This document shows, one piece after another, positions 1 through 8,293 of a stretch of DNA of 10,970 bases (position 1 is the stretch's first letter; each line of letters opens with the position of its first letter). The position numbers and the translations under genes are program-made. The stretch spans positions 1 to 10,970 of the forward strand of contig DHXL01000215.1 in the NCBI GenBank assembly GCA_002415335.1. Direction: 5' to 3'. Under the pieces are notes generated by a model. That model was not told the DNA's origin, searched no databases, and worked only from the letters and a program-made list of their open reading frames with translations. This stretch comes from Oxalobacteraceae bacterium UBA5157. Lineage in GTDB: Bacteria; Pseudomonadota; Gammaproteobacteria; Burkholderiales; Burkholderiaceae_D.

Positions 1-492
1 GTCGAGCTGTGGTATCTGCCGGTCACCCGTCCGTACAATCCGGACGGCAAGCGCATGGCCGAATTGATTCAGGCCGACTGGGGCAAAATCGGCGTCAAGA
101 CCAAACTGACCACTTACGAATGGGGCGAGTACCGCAAGCGCAGCAAAACCGGCGAGCAGCAAGCCATGATGTTCGGCTGGTCCGGCGACAATGGAGATCC
201 TGATAACTTTTTCGGCCCCATCCTGAGCTGCGAGGCGGTCAAGGGCGGCGGCAACGTTTCGCGCTGGTGCAACAAGGACTTCGAGACCCTGATCCAGAAA
301 GCCAAGGCGACTCCAAAGCAAGCCGATCGCGCCAAATTCTATGAAAAAGCGCAGGAAATCGTGCATGAAGAGGCGCCGCAGGTCGACATCGCCCATTCGA
401 TACGCTACACGCCGATGCGCAAGGAAGTGGTCGGCTTCAAGATGGATCCGACCGCCCACCACTATTTCAACCGGGTTGACCTGGTCAAGTAG
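1..492 (+). CDS. dppA: Periplasmic dipeptide-binding protein, DppA-like (5' end outside window)
   Basis: This is the C-terminal 163 residues of an ABC-transporter solute-binding protein of family 5 (SBP_bac_5). The frame is open from base 1 to the TAG at 490-492, so the start and signal peptide lie outside the window. The fragment carries typical DppA features: PYNPDGKRMAELIQADW, WGEY, the GDNGDPDNFF segment and RWCNKDF. These belong to the second lobe that closes over peptide ligands. The protein would bind di- or oligopeptides (heme or other ligands in some relatives) in the periplasm and hand them to the permease pair encoded just downstream. Family and role are clear; exact ligand is not visible, and OppA-, DppA- and GbpA-type proteins are hard to separate from a fragment. 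The stop is followed within 6 bases by a strong stem-loop. Confidence 0.93.
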   Translation, partial: VELWYLPVTRPYNPDGKRMAELIQADWGKIGVKTKLTTYEWGEYRKRSKTGEQQAMMFGWSGDNGDPDNFFGPILSCEAVKGGGNVSRWCNKDFETLIQKAKATPKQADRAKFYEKAQEIVHEEAPQVDIAHSIRYTPMRKEVVGFKMDPTAHHYFNRVDLVK

Positions 493-497
493 GGTCA

Positions 498-533
498 CGC
501 ACGATAGCGAGCTGTCCGTCTCGCTATCGTGCG
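498..533 (+). repeat. Perfect 14-bp inverted repeat (stem-loop) after dppA
   Basis: Bases 498-511 (CGCACGATAGCGAG) are the exact reverse complement of 520-533, with an 8-base loop at 512-519. The stem starts 6 bases after the dppA stop. No run of T follows (the next bases are GACACGCCCC), so it is not a classical intrinsic terminator. Known parallels are the hairpins after binding-protein genes that protect the 3' end of the transcript or partly stop transcription, so that the binding protein is made in excess over the permease. Which of these applies here is inference. Confidence 0.8.
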
Positions 534-540
534 GACACGC

Positions 541-562
541 CCCCTCGCCTTGGCGGGAGGGG
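541..562 (+). repeat. Second GC-rich hairpin between dppA and dppB
   Basis: CCCCTC at 541-546 pairs with GAGGGG at 557-562, and GCC at 547-549 with GGC at 552-554, leaving a 2-base bulge (GG, 555-556) and a TT loop. No T tract follows. It sits 7 bases after the first stem-loop, so the two could act as a tandem RNA structure at the end of the dppA message. A chance GC-rich fold is possible. Confidence 0.45.
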
Positions 563-595
563 TCGGAATGATGGCGCAAGGCGTTTGCCCTTGTG

Positions 596-601
596 TATAA
601 T
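596..601 (+). promoter_or_regulatory. Candidate -10 box for dppBCDF
   Basis: TATAAT at 596-601 is a perfect sigma-70 -10 hexamer in otherwise GC-rich non-coding DNA, 74 bases upstream of the dppB start. No convincing -35 is seen 16-18 bases upstream (that stretch reads TGGCGC or similar). Either the promoter relies on an activator or the match is fortuitous. If real, dppBCDF can be transcribed independently of dppA with a leader of roughly 65-70 bases. Confidence 0.4.
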
Positions 602-675
602 CCCGCTCCATTGAACCAAACGGTGCTCACGAGGCAACCTGGCGGCGCTCAACCCTCAATCGAACAGGTACCCCA

Positions 676-1686
676 ATGTTTGGATTCCTCCTACGCCGTG
701 CCGGCCTGGTCATTCCGACTTTTCTTGGCATTACGCTGCTGGTGTTTTCGTTGATCCACATGATTCCCGGCGATGCCGTCGAAGCCATGTCCGGGGAACG
801 CGGCATGGACGCCGCGCGGTACACGCGCCTGCTGCACGAGTTCGGCCTCGACCGGCCGCTGTACGTGCAATATTTCGATTACCTCGGCAACGTGTTGAAG
901 GGTGATCTCGGCTATTCGATCATCACCAAAGAACCTGTCTTCCGCGAGTTCGTGACCTTGTTTCCGGCTACGCTGGAACTCTCTTTTTGCGCCATGCTGA
1001 TGGCGCTGCTGATCGGACTGCCGGCCGGCATCCTGGCGGCGCTGAAGCGCAACACGGTGCTCGACTATTCGGTGATGGGCGTGTCGTTGACCGGTTATTC
1101 GATGCCGATTTTCTGGTGGGCGCTGCTGCTGATCCTGCTATTTTCCGTGACGCTCGGATGGACCCCGGTATCCGGCCGGATCGACATCCTGTACGACCTG
1201 CCGCCGGTCACCGGCTTCATGCTGATCGATAGCCTGCTGTCGGGCGAACCGGGGGCATTCAAGTCCGCCGTCTCGCACCTGATCCTGCCGTCGATTGCGC
1301 TCGGCACGATCCCGCTGGCAGTGGTGGCGCGCATGACGCGCTCTGCCATGCTGGAAGTGCTGCGCGAAGATTACGTGCGGACCGCGCGCGCCAAAGGCTT
1401 GTCGCGCATGCGGGTGATTGGCGTGCATGCGCTGCGCAATGCGCTGATTCCGGTGATTACCGTGATCGGACTGCAAGTCGGCACCCTGCTGGCGGGCGCG
1501 ATCCTGACCGAATCGATCTTTGCATGGCCCGGTATCGGCAAATGGCTGGTGGAAGCGATTCAGCGACGCGACTACCCGGTAGTGCAAGGCGGTGTCCTGC
1601 TGTCGGCGACCATCATCATCATCGTCAACCTGATCGTCGATCTTCTGTACGGCGTGATCAACCCACGGATTCGGCACAGCGCATGA
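676..1686 (+). CDS. dppB: Dipeptide ABC transporter permease DppB
   Basis: An inner-membrane permease of 336 residues, close to the usual DppB length. It pairs with DppC to form the channel through which peptides pass from the binding protein. The N-terminus (MFGFLLRRAGLVIPTFLGITLLVF) begins with the first membrane helix, and the IHMIPGD motif that follows is typical of DppB/OppB. Further hydrophobic segments lie near residues 100-120, 135-155, 195-220, 255-280 and 305-325. The cytoplasmic EAA loop that contacts the ATPases is at about residues 231-255 (DYVRTARAKGLSRMRVIGVH). The start is set by the N-terminus conserved in the family; AGG at 666-668 is a modest ribosome binding site. The stop overlaps the dppC start as ATGA, which implies translational coupling. 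Confidence 0.95.
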   Translation: MFGFLLRRAGLVIPTFLGITLLVFSLIHMIPGDAVEAMSGERGMDAARYTRLLHEFGLDRPLYVQYFDYLGNVLKGDLGYSIITKEPVFREFVTLFPATLELSFCAMLMALLIGLPAGILAALKRNTVLDYSVMGVSLTGYSMPIFWWALLLILLFSVTLGWTPVSGRIDILYDLPPVTGFMLIDSLLSGEPGAFKSAVSHLILPSIALGTIPLAVVARMTRSAMLEVLREDYVRTARAKGLSRMRVIGVHALRNALIPVITVIGLQVGTLLAGAILTESIFAWPGIGKWLVEAIQRRDYPVVQGGVLLSATIIIIVNLIVDLLYGVINPRIRHSA

Positions 1687-2579
1687 ACCAGACCCTTTCG
1701 ATTGCCGTGCCGAGCGCCCCTCCCCACCCGCTGCGCGAATTCTGGAATTATTTTCGACAGAATCGCGGCGCCGTCATCGGTCTTGTGATCGTCGCCGCCA
1801 TGGTCGCCATGGCCCTGCTGGCGAACGTGATTGCGCCGCATTCGGCGATCGAGCAATATCGCGACGCCACGCTCGTGCCGCCGGCCTGGCAGGAGGGCGG
1901 CACCAGCAAATTCCTGCTCGGCACCGATTCGGTCGGCCGCGATATCCTGTCTCGGCTGATCTACGGTACCAGGCTCTCGCTTGTCATCGGATTGGTATCG
2001 GTGTCGCTTTCACTCGGACTCGGGATCGCATTCGGGCTGGTCGCCGGCTATTTCCGCGGCCTCGTGGAAATAGCGATCATGCGCTTGATGGACATCATGC
2101 TGGCCCTGCCCAGCCTGTTGCTGGCCGTCGCCGTGGTCGCCATTCTCGGGCCTGGCCTGATCAATGCCATGTACGCGATCGCGATCGTGCTGGTGCCGCA
2201 TTATGTGCGGCTGACGCGCGCCGCGGTGATCACTGAGATGTCCAAGGATTATGTCAGCGCATCGCGCATCGCCGGCGCCGGCACACTGCGCATCATGTTC
2301 AACTGCGTCCTGCCAAACTGCTCGGCACCGCTGATCGTGCAAGCCACGCTCGGCTTCTCCTCCGCCATTCTCGACGCCGCCGCACTCGGCTTCCTCGGTA
2401 TCGGCGCACAACCGCCGACCCCGGAATGGGGCTCGATGCTGGCCAGCGCGCGCGAATTCATCCTCAGCGCGTGGTGGGTCGTCACTTTGCCGGGCCTTGC
2501 CATCGTCATATCGGTGCTGGCGTTCAACCTGATGGGCGATGGTTTGCGCGATGCGCTCGACCCGAAACTGAAACGGTAA
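1683..2579 (+). CDS. dppC: Dipeptide ABC transporter permease DppC
   Basis: The second inner-membrane permease, 298 residues, the normal DppC length. The ATG at 1683 overlaps the dppB stop by 4 bases. A longer in-frame start at 1524 would run through dppB and gives low-complexity sequence unlike the family. The N-terminal REFWNYFRQNRGAVIGLVIV matches the OppC/DppC N-terminal domain and first membrane helix. LGTDSVGRDILSRLIYGTR (about residues 79-97) is a signature of this subfamily, and the EAA loop lies near residues 185-210 (SRIAGAGTLRIMF). The later LGFLGIGAQPPTPEWGSML segment is also characteristic. No clear Shine-Dalgarno precedes the start, consistent with re-initiation from dppB. Confidence 0.95.
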   Translation: MNQTLSIAVPSAPPHPLREFWNYFRQNRGAVIGLVIVAAMVAMALLANVIAPHSAIEQYRDATLVPPAWQEGGTSKFLLGTDSVGRDILSRLIYGTRLSLVIGLVSVSLSLGLGIAFGLVAGYFRGLVEIAIMRLMDIMLALPSLLLAVAVVAILGPGLINAMYAIAIVLVPHYVRLTRAAVITEMSKDYVSASRIAGAGTLRIMFNCVLPNCSAPLIVQATLGFSSAILDAAALGFLGIGAQPPTPEWGSMLASAREFILSAWWVVTLPGLAIVISVLAFNLMGDGLRDALDPKLKR

Positions 2580-2588
2580 ACGACCATC

Positions 2589-3583
2589 ATGGCCTTGTTA
2601 GAAATCAAAAACCTGCGCGTCGAATTCGGCGCGGAAGAAGCACCGTTCACTGCAGTCGATGGCCTCGATCTCACCATCGATCAGGGCGAGGTGATCGGCA
2701 TCGTCGGCGAATCCGGTTCCGGCAAGAGCGTCACTTCACTGGCATTAATGGGTTTGATCGACTACCCGGGCCGCGTCACCGGGGACCGCATGGACTTCGA
2801 CGGTCGCGACCTGCTGGGCATGGGCGACAAGGAAAGGCGCGGGCTGCTGGGCAAGGACATCGCGATGATTTTCCAGGACCCGATGACCAGTCTCAATCCG
2901 TGTTTTACGGTAGCGGATCAATTGATCGAGACCTTGCGCGTGCACGAAGGCGGCTCGAAAAAAGCATTGCGCGCACGCGCACTGGCATTGCTGAAGCAAG
3001 TCGATATTCCCGACTCCGAGCGCCGGCTCGACGCCTACCCGCATCAGCTGTCGGGCGGCATGAGCCAGCGCGTGATGGTGGCGATGGCGATTGCCTGCAA
3101 CCCGCGCCTGCTGATCGCCGATGAACCCACCACGGCGCTCGACGTCACGGTGCAGGCGCAGATGCTGGAGCTGCTGCTGCAACTGCAGAGCGAGCGCGGC
3201 ATGGCATTGATGCTGATCACCCACGACCTCAGCGTCGTCGCGCAAACCGCGCAACGCGTGGTCGTGATGTATGCCGGCCAGGTAGTCGAGACTGGCCGCG
3301 TACCGGACATCTTCAACGCGCCGCGCCATCCGTACACGCAAGCGCTGCTGGCCGCACTGCCGGAACACAATGTCGGCCGCCGCCGCCTGCAAACCCTACC
3401 CGGCGTCGTGCCCGGCCAGTACGATCGGCCCAGCGGCTGCCTGCTGAGTCCGCGCTGCGCCTATGCCACCGAACGCTGCCGCGATCAGCGGCCGGCATTA
3501 AGCGGCGCCGACGGTGCCCAGGTGCGCTGCCACTTCCCACTCGATGAGGCGGGCCGGCCCACCAACAATTGGCAAAAGGCAGC

Positions 3584-3587
<4 letters not shown>
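2589..3587 (+). CDS. dppD: Dipeptide ABC transporter ATPase DppD
   Basis: One of the two cytoplasmic ATPases, 332 residues. Walker A GESGSGKS is at 40-47, the Q-loop glutamine at 96, the signature LSGGM at 154-158, Walker B LLIADEP at 174-180 with catalytic Glu179, and the switch His at 212. All catalytic parts are intact. After the ABC domain comes the oligopeptide-transporter C-terminal extension (RHPYTQALL, 246-254), with four cysteines at 284, 290, 297 and 314. Some relatives of this family are reported, from memory, to hold an iron-sulfur cluster there. The gene starts 9 bases after dppC, without a strong ribosome binding site, and overlaps dppF by 4 bases. It would pair with DppF to drive peptide uptake. 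Confidence 0.95.
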
Positions 3588-4564
<977 letters not shown>

Positions 4565-4617
4565 CCGATCGCCAGATCGCCGAACGCCGCGGAGCTTGTC
4601 TTGATAGGCCGCGACGT
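4565..4617. other. Convergent intergenic gap without visible terminator
   Basis: The stops of dppF and the phospholipase C/P1-like gene face each other across 53 bases. The gap holds a short tandem repeat, GATCGCC at 4567-4573 and 4575-4581. It also allows a weak 5-bp CGCGG/CCGCG pairing, but there is no hairpin with a T or A tract on either strand. Rho-dependent termination, or transcripts that run into the opposing gene, is the likely outcome. Confidence 0.5.
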
Positions 4618-5967
4618 TCAGCTTCTTGCCGCCACCAACAGGGAGCGGACCAGCGAACGGGAATGCTCGCCGAAATGCCGCATCAATCCGGCAACCAGAT
4701 TCGTCATGTCGTCCTGCGCAGTCGGTGGCAAAGTCTTGACCAGCACAAATAGATCGAGCCCCACCTCGGTTTCGCCCACCACATACGCCGGATCGGAAAC
4801 AAATTTGGCCGGCAGCCGGCGCTCCAGGGTCCGATCGGCGGCATCCGCAGCAGCATGTGCCTGGCTGCTGATTACCTGCCGCGCTGCATCATCCGCGTAC
4901 GGCGGATAGTTGCCATCGGCGGCCGTATCGCGGACCGCTCGCAGCAGCGCGTCGTTCATGTCGTGCCGTTCATACGCAGCCCTCATCCTGCAGTTCTGAT
5001 AGTTTTCCAAGGCCAAATGGCGGTTCGAGACCAGCCTGATGATCCGCACTTTGGGCGCATGAAATTTCAGCAAATCGAGTGTATTGATCCACAGCATGCG
5101 CGGCACGCTGACGCCTGGCAAGACGGTCGCGTGGTAAGGCTGGGTCAGGTCTTGCACATAATGCAGCGCCCAGCCGGCGAAGCGCCAGCCCCAATATGGA
5201 TGGCCGGTGCGCAGCGCATACGATGCCAACGAGCGGTACAGGTGAATCCGGTATTCCGGGTAAGTCCGTTGCAGGAAGCCGGCCGCCTTGTAGACGATCG
5301 CCGACTCATGGAAGAAGCCCATATGAAACGGCGCCTGCGACGAGAATTCAAGCGCAGGATTGCCGAACGGGAGTTTTCCGAAGCCGTAGCGCTTGCCGTA
5401 CAGTGTTCCGCTGTCTTCCCACAGCCCGATATCCAAGCCATAGTCCGGCTCGTCGGATGCGCTGGCGACGACATCCGACAGCGCCACGCGATCGCCTTCG
5501 CGCAACCGCAGGAAGATGTTGCGCCGGGCACTCGTTTCACGCCGCAACGTCGTCACCTCGGTCCAGGGCAGAGCCGATTGTCCGTTCAGCTCGGCGCCGG
5601 GTTTGGTTTGCAGGAACAGCGACAGCTTGGCATCGGGATTGATGCGCAGCGCGCCAAGAAAGCGCTGCCTTTGCTGCGCCGGCGATGAACCGGGATGGAA
5701 CGCCAACGCATCGGGTCGTGGCGGGTAAAACGCCACATGGGTTCTGGCCCACTGCTCTTCCTGTCGCAGCAGCTGCTCCAGTCCGCGTCCTTCGGCGCTG
5801 ACGAACGTGCCAAGGCTTTCGACCGCGACCGACGGAGCATTCTGGATTTCCGGCACCACTGACAACGCCTGCCACGTGCCCAGCGCATGATTGCTCCACG
5901 CTGCCGCCGGCAGCACGATACTCAGCAAAACCACCGCCAGCAGCCAGCTCGATGTACTCTGTTTCAT
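4618..5967 (-). CDS. Exported protein with phospholipase C/P1 nuclease-type zinc site
   Basis: A 449-residue protein with a signal peptide (positive start, hydrophobic core at 8-20, AAA at 21-23). Cleavage there would leave Trp24 as first mature residue, as in zinc-dependent phospholipase C and S1/P1 nucleases, where the N-terminal Trp binds zinc. The mature start is WSNHALG, with His27 as possible ligand. The central HYVQDLTQPYH (269-279) reproduces the family's H-x3-D-x5-H spacing (His269, Asp273, His279), and HLALE (317-321) matches the following H-x3-E pair. A conserved-looking block at 172-221 (EPDYGLDIGLWED, APFHMGFFHE) may give the remaining Asp and His. The family hydrolyses phosphodiester bonds in phospholipids or nucleic acids; the substrate cannot be read here. 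It starts 33 bases after the cyclase stop and is last in the operon. Confidence 0.72.
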   Translation of the reverse strand: MKQSTSSWLLAVVLLSIVLPAAAWSNHALGTWQALSVVPEIQNAPSVAVESLGTFVSAEGRGLEQLLRQEEQWARTHVAFYPPRPDALAFHPGSSPAQQRQRFLGALRINPDAKLSLFLQTKPGAELNGQSALPWTEVTTLRRETSARRNIFLRLREGDRVALSDVVASASDEPDYGLDIGLWEDSGTLYGKRYGFGKLPFGNPALEFSSQAPFHMGFFHESAIVYKAAGFLQRTYPEYRIHLYRSLASYALRTGHPYWGWRFAGWALHYVQDLTQPYHATVLPGVSVPRMLWINTLDLLKFHAPKVRIIRLVSNRHLALENYQNCRMRAAYERHDMNDALLRAVRDTAADGNYPPYADDAARQVISSQAHAAADAADRTLERRLPAKFVSDPAYVVGETEVGLDLFVLVKTLPPTAQDDMTNLVAGLMRHFGEHSRSLVRSLLVAARS

Positions 5968-5990
5968 GGTGCAACCCGCCTTTCGTTCAT
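5964..5990 (-). CDS. Possible 8-codon coupling ORF before the PLC/P1-like gene
   Basis: On the minus strand an ATG at 5990 opens an 8-codon frame (MNERRVAP) whose TGA overlaps the start of the exported protein as ATGA. A perfect AGGAG (6002 down to 5998) lies 7 bases before this ATG and overlaps the TAG stop of the cyclase. The large gene itself has only GGCGGG in a usable position. Ribosomes could load on the mini-frame and re-initiate. It may be accidental; the peptide itself is unlikely to have a function. Confidence 0.35.
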   Translation of the reverse strand: MNERRVAP

Positions 5991-6000
5991 ATCTGCACTC

Positions 6001-8262
6001 CTATTTCGTCTCAAACGTCGTGACGCCGTCCCAATCCGGAACCGGCGGATGGTCGCGATAATAGGCGATCCGCCCCAAGTAAAGCGTATAGAGGCCGTCC
6101 TGCGGAAAATCCCGCTGTAATTGCCGGATCTCGGATTCGGCCAAATCCCACTGCTGCGCGCGGACCGATGCCAGCGCCGCATGCCAACGCTCGATCGCAT
6201 TGCGCCGGCTCGGATCAAGCTCGGCTTCCAGCGCCAGCGGCTCGAAGATCGGCACCGGTTCATTCTTGCCCTTGACCTTCACGCGATCCAGTTCGCGATA
6301 CGCATAATCCGGTGCGGCCAGCTTGGTCGCTGCGCCGACCACGACACCGACGCCATAAATTTTTGTGACACCTTCCAGCCGCGACGACAAGTTGACCGCG
6401 TCGCCCATCACCGTGTAGGCGCGGCGGATTTTGGAGCCCATGTCGCCGACCCGCATCGGTCCGGTGTTGAGGCCGACTCCGATCTTGAGCTGTGGCCAGC
6501 CGCGCCGGATGAAGTCCTGGTTCAATGCCTGCGCAGTGCTCTGCATCAGCAGCGCGGTCGCAACGCCACGCGCCGCATGGTCCGGCAACGCGACCGGCGC
6601 CCCCCAGAAAGCCATGACCGCGTCGCCGATATATTTGTCCAGCGTGCCGCGAGTATGGTGGATATTCTCCGACATCGCGGTCAGGTACAGGTTGATGTAT
6701 TCACGCAGTATATTCGGCGCCAGCCCTTCGGAGATCGTCGTGAAACCCCGCACATCGACGAACAGCACGGTCAGTTCGCGACTCTCGCCTTCCATGCTGT
6801 AGCGTGCCGGATCGCTGGCCATTTCGGCCACCAGTTCCGGCGCGACGTACTCGCCGAACAAGCTGACGATCGCGCGCCCCTTGCGGTATTCAAACAGATA
6901 GCCCCAGGCGATATTGACCACGAACAGCGCGAGAATCAGCAGCAGCGCGGTGGCCATCGGCAGCACCAGATTGAAGGACTGATACATCCAGAAATTGAAA
7001 CCGATCACTGCGCCCGCCATCGCCAGCGCAAACAGAATCGATAGCACTGGGCGCAGCGCAGACAACGCGATCATCAGCACGATCCCGACCACGGCGGCCT
7101 GCACGATTTCGAATTCGACCGCGGTATCCGGGCGCTGCTTGAAGTCGTGATTGAGGATCGACGAAATCACGTTGGCGTGCATTTCCACGCCCGGGTAATC
7201 GAGCCGAACCGGCGCGGTGCGCAAGTCCTTCAATCCCGGCACGGTGGTCCCAACCAGCACGATCTTTTGCTCCAGCGTGTCGACCGGCAGACGGCCTTTG
7301 ATCACGTCGGCCGCCGACACGTATTGGAAGCCGCCTCCGTTCGGCCCGCCCTGGCCGTGGAACTGGATCAACGCGGTGAGATAGGGTTCGACCGGAATTC
7401 TCAGCGCGCGCGGCACAGTATTGAGCGCGATCGCATCGAGCGCACCATAGTCTCGCAAAAACGCTTCGGAATTGACATCGGCTTTCGGAAAAATCGGTCG
7501 TACCGCAGTCGCGCCCAAGGCGATCCGCGTGGTGGCCAGCGCCAGCGATTCGTAATAAGCGTCGCCGACCTTTGCCAACAGCGGCACGCGGCGAATCACG
7601 CCGTCCGCGTCGGGCAGCGGATTAAAAAATCCGCCGCCGCGCGCCGCGTGCTGCAGCTGCGGCAGGTTAGCGCTGTAGCCCTTCCAGCGCGTCGCGTCGA
7701 TACGGCGCCCGTCGAAATCAGCCGACGTCAGCGCCGGTGCCGGCAGCAAGCCCTTGGCAACCGCGTCGGGTTCATTCGACAGGAAATAGCCCAGCACGAC
7801 CGGCTTGCCCTTCAGCGCATCGGCCAGCCGCAAGTCATAGTCGAGCGAGGATTTTAGCGCCTGCACCTTGTGTTCGAAACCCGGGATGTCTTTCAAGGCA
7901 CCATGCGCCAGTGCCTCCAGGGTGGCGTAGCCCGAACTGGTATCGGGCTCGGCGAACACCACGTCGAAGCCGACTGCCCTGACATGGTAATGCGCGGTCA
8001 ACTGGTCCACCAATTGTGCAACGACGTCCCGGTTCCACGGCCAGCGGCCAATTTCCGCCAGACTTCTTTCGTCGATATTGAGGATCACGATGCGCGGATC
8101 CATCACGGCCGGTTGCACGCGCATCCGCATGTCGTAGACGAAGAGATCGATGCGGTCGACCAGCGTGGTCGGTAGATAGGCGGCGGCCTGCGCGCCGGCC
8201 AGCAGCGTCAGCAGCAAACCGAGCGCCCAGCGTGCGCCGTGTTTTGACATCATGCGTCGCAC
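6001..8262 (-). CDS. CHASE2-domain class III adenylate cyclase
   Basis: A 753-residue inner-membrane protein predicted to make cAMP from ATP. A membrane helix at about 12-30 leads to a periplasmic CHASE2 sensor (about 36-375; DLFVYDMRMR, DPRIVILNIDERSLAEIGRWPW). Three helices follow near 385-402, 405-426 and 432-455. The cyclase domain has metal-binding Asp503 (LFVDVRGF) and Asp547 (DKYIGDAVMAFWGAP), adenine-contacting Lys543, Thr617 where mammalian cyclases have Asp, and catalytic Asn624 and Arg628 (VNLSSR). Lys with Thr is the class IIIb pattern and argues for ATP rather than GTP. A short TPR-like tail ends in WDGVTTFETK. The GTG at 8262 is chosen because AGGAG (8272 down to 8268) lies 5 bases before it; ATGs at 8253 and 8250 are alternatives. 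It starts 31 bases after the GAF/HD gene. Confidence 0.93.
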   Translation of the reverse strand: MRRMMSKHGARWALGLLLTLLAGAQAAAYLPTTLVDRIDLFVYDMRMRVQPAVMDPRIVILNIDERSLAEIGRWPWNRDVVAQLVDQLTAHYHVRAVGFDVVFAEPDTSSGYATLEALAHGALKDIPGFEHKVQALKSSLDYDLRLADALKGKPVVLGYFLSNEPDAVAKGLLPAPALTSADFDGRRIDATRWKGYSANLPQLQHAARGGGFFNPLPDADGVIRRVPLLAKVGDAYYESLALATTRIALGATAVRPIFPKADVNSEAFLRDYGALDAIALNTVPRALRIPVEPYLTALIQFHGQGGPNGGGFQYVSAADVIKGRLPVDTLEQKIVLVGTTVPGLKDLRTAPVRLDYPGVEMHANVISSILNHDFKQRPDTAVEFEIVQAAVVGIVLMIALSALRPVLSILFALAMAGAVIGFNFWMYQSFNLVLPMATALLLILALFVVNIAWGYLFEYRKGRAIVSLFGEYVAPELVAEMASDPARYSMEGESRELTVLFVDVRGFTTISEGLAPNILREYINLYLTAMSENIHHTRGTLDKYIGDAVMAFWGAPVALPDHAARGVATALLMQSTAQALNQDFIRRGWPQLKIGVGLNTGPMRVGDMGSKIRRAYTVMGDAVNLSSRLEGVTKIYGVGVVVGAATKLAAPDYAYRELDRVKVKGKNEPVPIFEPLALEAELDPSRRNAIERWHAALASVRAQQWDLAESEIRQLQRDFPQDGLYTLYLGRIAYYRDHPPVPDWDGVTTFETK

Positions 8263-8267
8263 GGTTT

Positions 8268-8272
8268 CTCCT
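8268..8272 (-). promoter_or_regulatory. Ribosome binding site that decides the cyclase GTG start
   Basis: AGGAG on the minus strand, 5 bases before the GTG at 8262 and 14-17 bases before the two downstream ATG codons. The spacing favours the GTG. Confidence 0.7.
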
Positions 8273-8293
8273 GAAGATTATCGACCAACGAGA

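Noticed and set aside
498..533. Rho-independent terminator after dppA
   Set aside because: The stem is excellent but no T tract follows, so it is reported as a stem-loop and not as a terminator.
1524..1682. N-terminal extension of dppC starting at 1524
   Set aside because: It lies inside dppB, and its translation is unlike the family; the ATG at 1683 gives the normal DppC N-terminus.
4855..5688. A 277-codon plus-strand frame opposite the PLC/P1-like gene
   Set aside because: Arginine- and glutamine-rich shadow translation without motifs; the minus strand has a signal peptide and a zinc-ligand pattern.
6121..7044. A 307-codon plus-strand frame opposite the adenylate cyclase domain
   Set aside because: It is a His/Arg/Gln-rich antisense shadow of a well-defined cyclase.
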